DNA from: Clostridia bacterium
GTDB lineage: Bacteria; Bacillota; Clostridia; TANB77; UBA1234
Assembly (NCBI GenBank): GCA_017462965.1
Contig: JAFTQC010000044.1
Coordinates: 1-39,647 of the forward strand
Direction: 5' to 3'
DNA length: 39,647 nucleotides
The position numbers and the translations under genes were made by a program. A model generated the notes under the pieces. That model was not told where the DNA came from, made no database searches, and saw only the letters and a list, made by a program, of their open reading frames with translations. The first letter of the stretch is position 1. Each line of letters starts with the position of its first letter. Of the stretch, positions 8,381 to 15,680 are shown piece after piece.

Positions 8381-9532
8381 TTATGCTAATAAATTTTCTA
8401 CTTCCATTGATGTTGGATCTACCACTAAATTAACCTCAACTTTTTCGCCTGTGATTTTATCGTAGTAGTAACCATAAACTTTGAATTTTTTGCCGTTGTA
8501 TGCTTCAATATCATTGTTTTGAATACTGTCAGCAGTTCCTCTAATTCTTTGAACATTAAATACAAACCCTGCAAGTTCTTCAGTATCTGCAATAATCAAA
8601 TCATAAGTTTGTAATAAACGACCTAACACTTGAAGCATACCCCAAAGAGTAGCATTGCCATCTTCATCATAAGCCGGTTTAGTGTTTAAGAACTCAAGAG
8701 ATTTTAAAGCCATTGCTTTTTCAATGTAGTCCATAATCATCATGCGTTGTCTTAAAGTGCCACCGATCATTTTTGAACCAATAACCCAATTGTATCCAAA
8801 ATCTTCTGCACCTCCACCATCAACCGGTGAAACATTTGAGTAATAACCGATATTTGCAGAATCTAAAGCAGCAATTTCTGAATCTGTTAATTGTTCAGGT
8901 GTAACTCCTACAAGTTGAGTAAATTGAGCAGAACCTTTTGTTCCACCAAAATAACCCTTTGTTGTAGTTGAAGCAACTGCAGAACCGATGCCCTCTGTTA
9001 AGTTTGCAGTTTTTCTTGCTAAAATATAAGCATAATTATTTAAGCCTGATTTTAATGCTGCAACATCTGCAATATCAGCTAAATCAATTGTTGCAGATAA
9101 AAATCTTTTATTCAATAAACACCAACCGGCAACATCAACAATATCAGCTGCTTCTCTTGATGTCATTGTAACTTGAGCAAATTTTGTGTTAATTGCTTTT
9201 GCTTTGTTCAATGCTTCTGTGTAGCTTTCGCCCTCATCTTTTTGATAAATGAATAAATATTTAATCTGAGAAGTTGTTTGTGTATTTGATTTTTGTTTAA
9301 AATTTGCAGCAGCTTCTTTGTAAACTTGTGAAGCTTCAACAAAATATTCAGCAACTTCATCTAAAGAAGTAGCAACTAACAAACCTGATTCAGGAAATGT
9401 CTTATCTGCTTTTAACTCGCCTGATGCAATTGGTGCAATTAAAGCTACTGTTTTGTAGTAATCTTCCATTGAACGACCGTCAGGAAGTTTGAACAAAATA
9501 CTAAAAAACTTTTCTAATAATGTGTTTGCCAT
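8381..9532 (-). CDS. Tail sheath protein (DUF3383-like)
   Basis: This 383-residue protein resembles DUF3383 sheath proteins: an N-terminal arm, a beta/alpha domain with a long Ala-rich central region, and a C-terminal domain ending in strands that exchange with neighbouring subunits (KFKVYGYYYDK region). It is paired with the tube gene 12 nt downstream. A good GGAG ribosome-binding site lies before the ATG at 9532. Sheath plus tube establishes that the tail is contractile. At 383 residues it is at the short end for sheaths, consistent with a small, simple tail. Confidence 0.88.
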   Translation of the reverse strand: MANTLLEKFFSILFKLPDGRSMEDYYKTVALIAPIASGELKADKTFPESGLLVATSLDEVAEYFVEASQVYKEAAANFKQKSNTQTTSQIKYLFIYQKDEGESYTEALNKAKAINTKFAQVTMTSREAADIVDVAGWCLLNKRFLSATIDLADIADVAALKSGLNNYAYILARKTANLTEGIGSAVASTTTKGYFGGTKGSAQFTQLVGVTPEQLTDSEIAALDSANIGYYSNVSPVDGGGAEDFGYNWVIGSKMIGGTLRQRMMIMDYIEKAMALKSLEFLNTKPAYDEDGNATLWGMLQVLGRLLQTYDLIIADTEELAGFVFNVQRIRGTADSIQNNDIEAYNGKKFKVYGYYYDKITGEKVEVNLVVDPTSMEVENLLA

Positions 9533-9537
9533 AGTTT

Positions 9538-10134
9538 TTAATCTCCTATCTCATTTTCTATGTATAATTCTGTATCTTTTACATTGATGTCATATCCAAC
9601 TTTTTTACCCACTCCATAATCAAGAGGTTCTTTGATTATATCGAAATTAAAAGTTATGTCTATTTCATATCTGTAATTATAGTTTGTTTCTTCAAATGAA
9701 CTCAAATCTCTTATATTGCTCACTTGCTTTTCATCTACTATTATACCATTATTTGATAATGTCTCAAAAGTTTCAGGCGAGTTGAACAAATCTTCAATGT
9801 GTTCTATGATGTCAGTTGCTTGTCTTTCCGGAGTTGCAAAGTCGCCCTCGGTGCTTTGAGAATAAACTGAAAATGTTATCATCATCATCCAATTTTCTCT
9901 TTTAATGAGTTTTTTATCGCCCTCTCTGCGATAAGTTTCACATGCTTTGTTTATTTTACCTTTGATAACATCATCTAAAATAATATAAGGTTTTGTTGGT
10001 TCTGTATCCCTGATTTTTTTCCAATAAATCTTTTCTGAAAAACCCACATCATCTAAAGGGAATAAATCAGGAAAAGCAACAGCCATTTCAGCCTTAAAAA
10101 ATGAATAAATCCTATCTTTAATTTCGTTTATCAT
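9538..10134 (-). CDS. Neck / tail terminator protein candidate
   Basis: This 198-residue alpha/beta protein lies directly upstream of the sheath gene, where the tail terminator that caps the tube at the neck is usually encoded. It has an N-terminal helix (residues 1-18), a strand region with PYIILDDVIKG, a central strand WMMMITFSVYS and a helix (about 105-118), resembling the phage neck terminator gp12-like family. The start overlaps the upstream gene stop by 4 bases. The identification is moderate and depends on position. Confidence 0.65.
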   Translation of the reverse strand: MINEIKDRIYSFFKAEMAVAFPDLFPLDDVGFSEKIYWKKIRDTEPTKPYIILDDVIKGKINKACETYRREGDKKLIKRENWMMMITFSVYSQSTEGDFATPERQATDIIEHIEDLFNSPETFETLSNNGIIVDEKQVSNIRDLSSFEETNYNYRYEIDITFNFDIIKEPLDYGVGKKVGYDINVKDTELYIENEIGD

Positions 10135-10496
10135 TGATTATCCACCTTTACTAAATAACTCTTGTAATATTGCAAAATTCCATTATTATAATACTCTATG
10201 CTTCTGATTTCATAAAACAAATTACGATATAAAACTCTTTCCTTTTCAAATCTCTCATGCTTTGAATACATGACCAAGTCAGAAGTTATTTTATCGCCTG
10301 AATTTGGAGTGGAAGATAAAGCAAGACCTTTAACAGTATTCAATGAGCCTGTTGGCTGAATAACTGCATAAATATTTGTTAAATATTGATATGTTTTAAC
10401 CTTTGAACCGGCTTGAGGGTTTTTCTTCTCTGTAGCAGCCCAAATGTCATACATTTTTCCACCATTCAATTTTAAAAGTGTATCTATTAAACTCAA
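10131..10496 (-). CDS. Head-tail connector (stopper-like) candidate
   Basis: This 121-residue beta-rich protein sits in the cluster of four small neck genes between the capsid and sheath genes. The spacing of strands (YLTNIYAVIQPTG, RNLFYEIRSIEYY) is like small beta-barrel stoppers. The start is a TTG at 10496 that overlaps the TGA of the previous gene; GAGGG lies 8-9 nt upstream, and no ATG fits. It could alternatively be a neck adaptor. Function is inferred from gene order only. Confidence 0.6.
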   Translation of the reverse strand: MSLIDTLLKLNGGKMYDIWAATEKKNPQAGSKVKTYQYLTNIYAVIQPTGSLNTVKGLALSSTPNSGDKITSDLVMYSKHERFEKERVLYRNLFYEIRSIEYYNNGILQYYKSYLVKVDNQ

Positions 10497-11077
10497 CCTT
10501 CTACCCTCGCTTTTTTGCTTCTGAATTTTATTGCATTATAAAGTGTGCCTGTTTCAAATAACCTTTTATCAAAACCTTTAATTGCAATTGTCATAGGTGC
10601 GTTTGGAACAAATATTTTTTTATCGATTCCGTTTTTAATTCTATCTCTCATGTATGAGCCGATATTTTTAACAACATCTTTTACAGAATAAAACTTTCCA
10701 CCCTCGCCATATTTAAACAAAATATGTAATTCTGCTTTAAAATTATCTATCAAACTTCTTTTTTCGTTTGGATCTTGTATTATTCTGCTCACAAATCTAG
10801 TTGCAGGAATATTTATATTTGTGCCTTTTTTAATGGTCCACCATTTACCATTTTTGAAAAATCGTCTTGTTTTATTAACTGTGTAGCTATTGCCGTATTC
10901 GTTTTGAACTGCAACATCTATCAACCTAAAGCCACTATCTGAAACTTTTTGTTGTCCATCTGCAGCATGGATTCCGGCAGTTATTTTTTCCATGTTAAGC
11001 TGCTGCAACTCTTTAAATACCAAAGTTCTCTTTTTCTTCTCTATTTTTAATGTTGCATAGCCTTGTCTTAATGTCAT
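10493..11077 (-). CDS. Tail completion / neck protein (gp10-like) candidate
   Basis: This 194-residue protein has features seen in HK97 gp10-like and Mu gpG-like neck proteins: an N-terminal helix, a strand with ITAGIHAADG (about residues 31-40), VAVQNEYGN followed by NIPATRFVSRIIQ (about 85-97), and a C-terminal ETGTLYNAIKFR segment. The pattern 'glycine-His ... NEYG ... PATRF ... TGTLYNAI' is the family hallmark as I know it. It lies between the DnaT-like adaptor and the stopper candidate. It is basic and lacks membrane segments. Confidence 0.68.
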   Translation of the reverse strand: MTLRQGYATLKIEKKKRTLVFKELQQLNMEKITAGIHAADGQQKVSDSGFRLIDVAVQNEYGNSYTVNKTRRFFKNGKWWTIKKGTNINIPATRFVSRIIQDPNEKRSLIDNFKAELHILFKYGEGGKFYSVKDVVKNIGSYMRDRIKNGIDKKIFVPNAPMTIAIKGFDKRLFETGTLYNAIKFRSKKARVEG

Positions 11078-11529
11078 AGAATAACTCGAACTCCCCCCAT
11101 TAAATATTCACTCAAAAATTTTTCAATAATCAAATCATCTTCACATTCTGTTTTTCCGTTTTCAACAAAAGAAATAGAAGAATCGCCCAAGCTGACAGAT
11201 TTAATATTGCTCATGCTGTTATCTGTTCCACCATCAGAATAAATATTTGCTGCCAATTCAGAACAAGCAGCAATTAAAATTTCTTCAGAAGTTTGCTCAC
11301 CCTCAATTATTCTAGGGAATTTTAAAGGCTGATTTTTATCTAACTTCTCGCCTTGATAATCTTTTCTGTCAATAACTCTTGTAGCAGTAATCAATAATTT
11401 TTGCTTTTGGTTTTCGCTTATGGTTTCCCATTCGCTGCCATAACTCGCTGCAAAATAATCATCAGCATCTTCAACAGTTGCATAAGTATAATAATTTTTT
11501 CCGTTTATTGTAATAATTTTATCAATCAT
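11074..11529 (-). CDS. Head-tail adaptor, DnaT-like family
   Basis: This 151-residue, mainly helical protein begins with short strands and then has YATVEDADDYFAASYGSEW (residues 15-33), which fits the family named 'putative DnaT-like ssDNA-binding protein' that in phages behaves as the portal-bound adaptor. It is the first neck gene after the capsid cluster. An AAAGGA site lies upstream of the ATG at 11529, and a TGATATAAT element at 11550-11558 could supply its own transcript. The name does not imply a replication role here. Confidence 0.7.
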   Translation of the reverse strand: MIDKIITINGKNYYTYATVEDADDYFAASYGSEWETISENQKQKLLITATRVIDRKDYQGEKLDKNQPLKFPRIIEGEQTSEEILIAACSELAANIYSDGGTDNSMSNIKSVSLGDSSISFVENGKTECEDDLIIEKFLSEYLMGGVRVIL

Positions 11530-11549
11530 TTTTATTGTCCTTTAATTAA

Positions 11550-11558
11550 ATTATATCA
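11550..11558 (-). promoter_or_regulatory. Extended -10 promoter candidate before the neck genes
   Basis: The minus strand reads TGA-TATAAT, with the TGA being the stop codon of the upstream small gene. The predicted start point lies about 14 nt before the ATG at 11529 and leaves room for the AAAGGA ribosome-binding site. The same TATGATATAAT string occurs before the scaffold gene. It lies downstream of the terminator at 11708-11739 and could restart transcription of the neck genes. Confidence 0.45.
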
Positions 11559-11693
11559 TAATTTTTTAGCCTTCTTTTTATAAACGTTCTTTTTGTTATA
11601 TTCGCTATAACCAAATTCATCAATATACTTTTTAATTTTTTCTTGATTTTCATCAGGAATATTTACAACAATATTTTTCTTTTTTAATAACAT
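11556..11693 (-). CDS. Small basic protein next to the capsid gene (45 aa)
   Basis: ATG at 11693 is preceded by AGAAAGGA. The 45-residue product starts MLLKKKNIVVNIPDENQEK and is rich in Lys. Its first half resembles the next gene upstream (11741-11911): K-rich strand, then a Pro-acidic turn, a Lys-Ile helix and a Gly-Phe near residue 27. Short proteins of this pattern commonly sit just after capsid genes in phages; a head-associated role is only a guess. Confidence 0.65.
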   Translation of the reverse strand: MLLKKKNIVVNIPDENQEKIKKYIDEFGYSEYNKKNVYKKKAKKL

Positions 11694-11707
11694 AATTTTT
11701 CCTTTCT

Positions 11708-11739
11708 AAAAAAAAGGGAGGTTTTATCCTCCCTTTTTT
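11708..11739 (-). terminator. Strong hairpin terminator after the capsid gene cluster
   Basis: GGGAGG (11716-11721) and CCTCCC (11728-11733) form a 6-bp GC stem with a 6-nt loop, flanked by eight A (11708-11715) and six T (11734-11739). On the minus strand the stem is followed by a T8 tract, the form of a Rho-independent terminator. It could work in both directions. It probably reduces transcription from the abundant capsid message into the neck genes. Confidence 0.85.
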
Positions 11740-11740
11740 A

Positions 11741-11911
11741 CTATTCCTTGTCTTTGCCATTTTTGTTATCGTTAGGCTTATTGTTTCCTTCTTTTGGAGG
11801 TAAATCAAGTTTAGATTTTGGTTTTACCTCTTTAAATCCTCTTGCTTTTAGCTCTTGGATTTTTTCAGGATCTTCAGTCCTATAAATAACATTTTGTTTT
11901 TTTAATTTCAT
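11741..11911 (-). CDS. Small Lys-rich protein next to the capsid gene (56 aa)
   Basis: ATG at 11911 has an ideal GGAGG site. The 56-residue product starts with a Lys-rich strand (MKLKKQNVIY), followed by DPEKIQELKARGFKEVK and a disordered C-terminal tail rich in Lys, Asn and Asp. It lies 15 nt after the capsid stop and just before the terminator, so it should be co-expressed with capsid. Similar small genes occur beside capsid genes of many tailed phages. The function is unknown; decoration or head-completion is possible. Confidence 0.72.
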   Translation of the reverse strand: MKLKKQNVIYRTEDPEKIQELKARGFKEVKPKSKLDLPPKEGNNKPNDNKNGKDKE

Positions 11912-11926
11912 ATATTAGCCTCCTTA

Positions 11927-12844
11927 TTATGAAATAGCAGTTTCAAGAACGGCATAAACAGCATCGATTTTGCCGTCTTTACCATTAGGGAACACGAATG
12001 TATCCATAAGTGATCTGTTTTGGTAAAGGTCGCCATCACCTTCTGTGTGTTGTCCTGCGTTGAAATAGTAGATAGATGAAATTTTTGGAACTGTTTTTAC
12101 TTTTTCAACAGATGCAAATAAAATGTTGATTTCAGAACCATCTGCAACAGCACCTTCTGTGAAATCAAATGCTGTGTTAAATCTTTCATCATCGATAACT
12201 TCAAACAATGGAACACCATTGACAGTAGTTACTCTTGTTTCAATAGCTCTTGGTCCGTCTACGATAGTATCATTTTTAATTGTAGCTGTGAAGTTTTTAT
12301 CTAAAGCCAACAAATCCATAATTTCAGAACGAACATAACCAACTAAAGAACCACGTTGTCTGTAGTATTTTAGTTTAGCTTTACCCATTGTTTTAACAAG
12401 AGTTTGGAATACATTTTCAGCAGTCAAAGATGCTCTTGTAATAACTTCAGTTAAGTTGTTATCGTTTGCAACTGTAGCAATTTTTGAGAATGCATAACAG
12501 TCCATTTCAGGAATTTGTTGAGTTTCGACAAAAGTGTTAGAAACATTTTCAATTGCTGCAGTTCTTGCAGTTTCATCAGTATCTGCTTTGTCTACTAAGA
12601 AAGAAATGTCTCTGTCATGTTCTACTGTGTAGACTTTGTCAGTTTCTGTGATTACACCTTTGTTCCATCCACCACTGCGAGAGTGATCTTTGTAACCACT
12701 TACTGATTGTTGAGTGAAGTGAAAATCTTTTGCACCAACCCATTCAACATTAGTTGTTAAAAATGGTGCTGTCAATAACCCTTGGTTAATGATTTCAAAA
12801 ATTTTGCCTGTGTACTTTTCTGCGTAGTTTAAAGAATGTGCCAT
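11927..12844 (-). CDS. Major capsid protein
   Basis: This 305-residue protein follows the scaffold gene and is followed by small head genes and a strong terminator. The layout fits an HK97-fold capsid protein: an N-terminal arm with an aromatic segment (FHFTQQSVSGYKDH, about residues 40-55), a long spine helix around residues 135-165, and a strand-rich A domain in the C-terminal half. An AGGAG site lies before the ATG at 12844. No protease gene is found between portal and capsid, so the scaffold is probably a separate protein removed without a recognisable prohead protease. Confidence 0.85.
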   Translation of the reverse strand: MAHSLNYAEKYTGKIFEIINQGLLTAPFLTTNVEWVGAKDFHFTQQSVSGYKDHSRSGGWNKGVITETDKVYTVEHDRDISFLVDKADTDETARTAAIENVSNTFVETQQIPEMDCYAFSKIATVANDNNLTEVITRASLTAENVFQTLVKTMGKAKLKYYRQRGSLVGYVRSEIMDLLALDKNFTATIKNDTIVDGPRAIETRVTTVNGVPLFEVIDDERFNTAFDFTEGAVADGSEINILFASVEKVKTVPKISSIYYFNAGQHTEGDGDLYQNRSLMDTFVFPNGKDGKIDAVYAVLETAIS

Positions 12845-12856
12845 GTTTTAGTCTCC

Positions 12857-13417
12857 TTATTTAAATTTTTCAAAGTTGTATTTTACTTTTGTGTCGGAAT
12901 CAAAGCCGGTTTTCTCATCTGCTCCTTTTCCACTTGGCTTATGACTTGGCATTGCTTCTTTTATTGCTTTATCAACAACTTCTTTTTGAACGTCAGCCAT
13001 AAGTTTAATTTTTTCTTCGTTGGACTTATCTGACATCAAAACATCAATTAACCTGCTATCAAGTTTAGCTTCTGAAAGTTTTGCAATAGCAGCAGTCTTG
13101 TCATTATTGTATTTAACTTGTGCTTCCAACTCTTGAAGTTTCTTTTCAGCATCTTCCTTTTCAGCTTTCAGCCTGTCGTTTTCTTCCATTTTTTCAAGTT
13201 CTGCTTTTCTATCTGCATCAGCCTTTAACTTTTCGTATTTGGCTTTTTCTTCTGCTCTGACCTTTGCTGCAAAACTATTCAAATCATCTTGAGTAAATTT
13301 TGCATCTTTTTTACCTTCATCAGTTTCTTTGTCTTTTTCCTTTTCTTTTTCTTTGTCTTGGTCCTGATTTTGGTTTTTTGGATCGTCTTGATCTTGTTTT
13401 TTGTCTTTGTCTGTCAT
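12857..13417 (-). CDS. Capsid scaffold protein (DUF4355-like)
   Basis: This 186-residue, highly charged protein starts with a disordered Asp/Lys/Gln repeat region (residues 1-40), has a long coiled coil (about 45-110, with repeated ELEKMEENDRLKAEK-type heptads), and ends in a basic segment. This is the DUF4355/gp20-like scaffold pattern. It lies immediately upstream of the capsid gene. The ribosome-binding site AGGAAAGGA precedes the ATG at 13417, and a promoter candidate lies about 50 nt upstream. Scaffold and capsid therefore probably form a strongly expressed sub-operon. Confidence 0.85.
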   Translation of the reverse strand: MTDKDKKQDQDDPKNQNQDQDKEKEKEKDKETDEGKKDAKFTQDDLNSFAAKVRAEEKAKYEKLKADADRKAELEKMEENDRLKAEKEDAEKKLQELEAQVKYNNDKTAAIAKLSEAKLDSRLIDVLMSDKSNEEKIKLMADVQKEVVDKAIKEAMPSHKPSGKGADEKTGFDSDTKVKYNFEKFK

Positions 13418-13465
13418 ATTTTATCCTTTCCTCTTGAACCGTAGAGTAACGTAATTTACAATTTT

Positions 13466-13474
13466 ATTATATCA
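13466..13474 (-). promoter_or_regulatory. Extended -10 promoter candidate for scaffold and capsid
   Basis: The minus strand reads TGA-TATAAT, with the box overlapping the TAA stop of the MuF-like gene. A TTGAAT at 13493-13498 lies 16 nt before an overlapping TATGAT. The TATAATAAAATT string is identical to that before the portal gene, but here a leader of about 40 nt with a good ribosome-binding site follows. Confidence 0.5.
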
Positions 13475-14354
13475 TACTTTTTTTGTTGTTATATTCAAGC
13501 CTTTTTTCATTCGCTTTATTTAAATTTATCACACCCTCGCCACCTTTATCAACCGGTGCAAGTTCTAACTCTTCCGGAATGTGATCACAATTAGGATGAA
13601 ACAAACCATAATTTTCAGCTTGTTCAATTGTCATGTATCCTGCCTCATCACCATTTATTGATAAAATTTTACCTTCAAATGGAGCACATAGTTCACATGT
13701 TGGGTGAATATTTAAGTGAACTATGCGAACTAAATCTACTCCATATTGAATTGCTCTCACAAAATATGATGTCCTTTGAATTGTTACACTATCGGTAAAA
13801 ACTCTCATTCTAACATATTTTTCAATGGGTGTTTTTCTTCCTATTTTATCCGTAAAAAAAGTTATACCTTTTTCTTGCAGATCTGCAGCAATTTCAGAAC
13901 TGATTTTTTTTTGTTCTTTCAGGCCATTAGCTGTAGGACTGCTTTTTAATTCTTTTATGATTTTTTCTGAATTAGATTTTATGCTTTCAGTTATTGCCGT
14001 TAAATCTTGCTGTAAAGAATCAATGCGACTATCAACTTTTTCAAGAAAAGTATTTTTTGTAATGTTTTTGTTTTTAATCTCTTTAATTCCTTTTTCTGCA
14101 AGTTGCCTATCGGCTACATCAATACCGATTTGTGCAGCCTGATAAAAATCAGGTCTTGCATCTTCCATCATAGCCAAAAGCCAACCAACCAATAAAGCAT
14201 CTCTTGTATCTCTGAATTTTTTTATTTGCTCATCAGTAGGGTTTTTTAACATGTCAAAAAGAGCATTGTTTACTTTGCTCATGAATGAATCTGTTTTGCT
14301 TTCACTTTCATTTATAACTTCTTCAATGAAATCTCTATCTTCAGATATAAACAT
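13467..14354 (-). CDS. MuF-like minor head protein
   Basis: This 295-residue protein follows the portal gene, with a helical N-terminal half (to about residue 165) and a C-terminal domain typical of Mu gpF-like head morphogenesis proteins. That domain holds the metal-site-like pattern HPTCELCAPFEGK (about residues 217-229) and HPNCDH (about 253-258). The family packs inside the capsid near the portal and may be injected. The start is ATG 14354 with AAGGG upstream. There is no toxin-like extension after the MuF domain. Confidence 0.83.
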   Translation of the reverse strand: MFISEDRDFIEEVINESESKTDSFMSKVNNALFDMLKNPTDEQIKKFRDTRDALLVGWLLAMMEDARPDFYQAAQIGIDVADRQLAEKGIKEIKNKNITKNTFLEKVDSRIDSLQQDLTAITESIKSNSEKIIKELKSSPTANGLKEQKKISSEIAADLQEKGITFFTDKIGRKTPIEKYVRMRVFTDSVTIQRTSYFVRAIQYGVDLVRIVHLNIHPTCELCAPFEGKILSINGDEAGYMTIEQAENYGLFHPNCDHIPEELELAPVDKGGEGVINLNKANEKRLEYNNKKSMI

Positions 14355-14357
14355 TTA

Positions 14358-15665
14358 TTAAACCCTTAAATCAAGATTGCTGTTTTTATCAGTTGTGTCA
14401 ATCTTTGGTTTTTCTTCCTCTATTCTTTTTAATTCTTCATCAACATCTTTTACAATTTGCATGTTTTCAATCATTGTTTTTCTTGAAATTCCACCGGCAT
14501 TATAAAGCTCTGCAAGCTGCAAATCAAGTTCAATGTTAGATGGAAGATTAGCAAACATATTGATTGTAATATCATCTCTTTTTAAATCAAAAGTTTTTGC
14601 AGGATATAAGCTGATAACTTTCCATCTTCTGTGAAGTGCTTGCTTGAAGTAAATTTCTTTATCTGCTCTTAAGTTTTCAAATCCGATAAGTTTATAACGC
14701 AAAGCAACACCTGAAGAGTTGCCGGCAAACTTCTCATCTGTGAAATCCGGAACATTTGAAACAGTTAAAATATCCTCTCTCAAAGCTTCTCTTAAAGTTT
14801 TAACAAAATTACTATCAAGAGTTTTATTGATGAAAGCCATTTCAGCATTTTCTGAAAATAATTGAATTGCTCTTGTAGAGTTTAAACTTTTTTTAGCTTC
14901 TTCACTAATTTGTTTTGTATCTTTGATTAACAAAATAGCATTTGAAATGCTTTCATAATCGTCAGTCGCACATGACATCAATTTATTATAAGCAGTTAAT
15001 AAATCGGTTACTCTTTCATAATCGCCGATTTCATCTGAATTATTTTGAAAATAAATTACAGGAATTTTGCCAAAGACGTTTGGTATTCTTTCCCCAAAAG
15101 TAACTTGTTTATTTTTATAAGTGAATTCAATAATTTCTTCAGGTGTGTAAACATAACCCTTTGTAATAACTGAATATCTTTCTTTGTAAGTGATGTAAGT
15201 AATACTTGCAATTCTTTCTTCTAAAATAGAAGTCGCAAAAATATCAAAAGTGAATAATGGATCTAATCTTTTGTAATAAAGTGTTTTATCATCTTTAATA
15301 TTTACAAGCTCAAAGGCTTTACCGAATTTTGAACAGTCTTTTGCAATTTCTTTGTTTTCAGCTTCTTCAATGTTTTCAAACTGCAAGTTATCAACATATT
15401 CAGATTCTTTAAAAGATTTTGCAAAAGAATAAGAAGCCGGCTCGCCAATAAAATAATCAACAGCATTCTTACAAATCATATAAGCTAAATTTGTATGAAC
15501 TCTGTTGTCAATTCTGTTTTTGCCTTGAACAACTTTTCCAATATCATCTTCGCCTTTATAAAAAGCATCTAATTTAAGCAGCTCTCTTTGGCGACCATTT
15601 TTAAAAAGTTCAATCCAACTCGCAACATTTTTTTCGTTAATTTCTGTATCAAAAACTTTAATCAT
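14358..15665 (-). CDS. Portal protein (SPP1 gp6-like)
   Basis: The product is 435 residues from ATG 15665; a GTG at 15689 (adding 8 residues) overlaps the terminase gene and lacks support. Features of SPP1-type portals include an N-terminal helical clip region with NAVDYFIGEPASY (about residues 64-76), a wing rich in strands, and a long helix before the C-terminus. The 12-mer ring forms the DNA entry vertex and docks the terminase. The ATG has no clear ribosome-binding site; TGGTATAAT ends 6 nt upstream of it. Gene order TerS - TerL - portal - MuF is standard. Confidence 0.88.
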   Translation of the reverse strand: MIKVFDTEINEKNVASWIELFKNGRQRELLKLDAFYKGEDDIGKVVQGKNRIDNRVHTNLAYMICKNAVDYFIGEPASYSFAKSFKESEYVDNLQFENIEEAENKEIAKDCSKFGKAFELVNIKDDKTLYYKRLDPLFTFDIFATSILEERIASITYITYKERYSVITKGYVYTPEEIIEFTYKNKQVTFGERIPNVFGKIPVIYFQNNSDEIGDYERVTDLLTAYNKLMSCATDDYESISNAILLIKDTKQISEEAKKSLNSTRAIQLFSENAEMAFINKTLDSNFVKTLREALREDILTVSNVPDFTDEKFAGNSSGVALRYKLIGFENLRADKEIYFKQALHRRWKVISLYPAKTFDLKRDDITINMFANLPSNIELDLQLAELYNAGGISRKTMIENMQIVKDVDEELKRIEEEKPKIDTTDKNSNLDLRV

Positions 15666-15680
15666 AATTTTATTATACCA
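15663..15680 (-). promoter_or_regulatory. Extended -10 promoter candidate, 6 nt before the portal ATG
   Basis: The minus strand reads TGG-TATAAT, AAAATT, ATG. The TATAAT box (15672-15677) overlaps the TAA stop of the large terminase gene. The spacing of box to ATG is identical to the sites at 3080, 17510 and 33730, and the sequence closely matches the one at 3080. A transcript from here would begin at the start codon. No -35 is obvious. Confidence 0.5.

Noticed and set aside
9733-9748. TGGTATAAT on the minus strand inside the neck gene
   Set aside because: It lies in the middle of a well-supported coding region, with no gene start in the right place; taken as a chance match caused by AT-rich codons.
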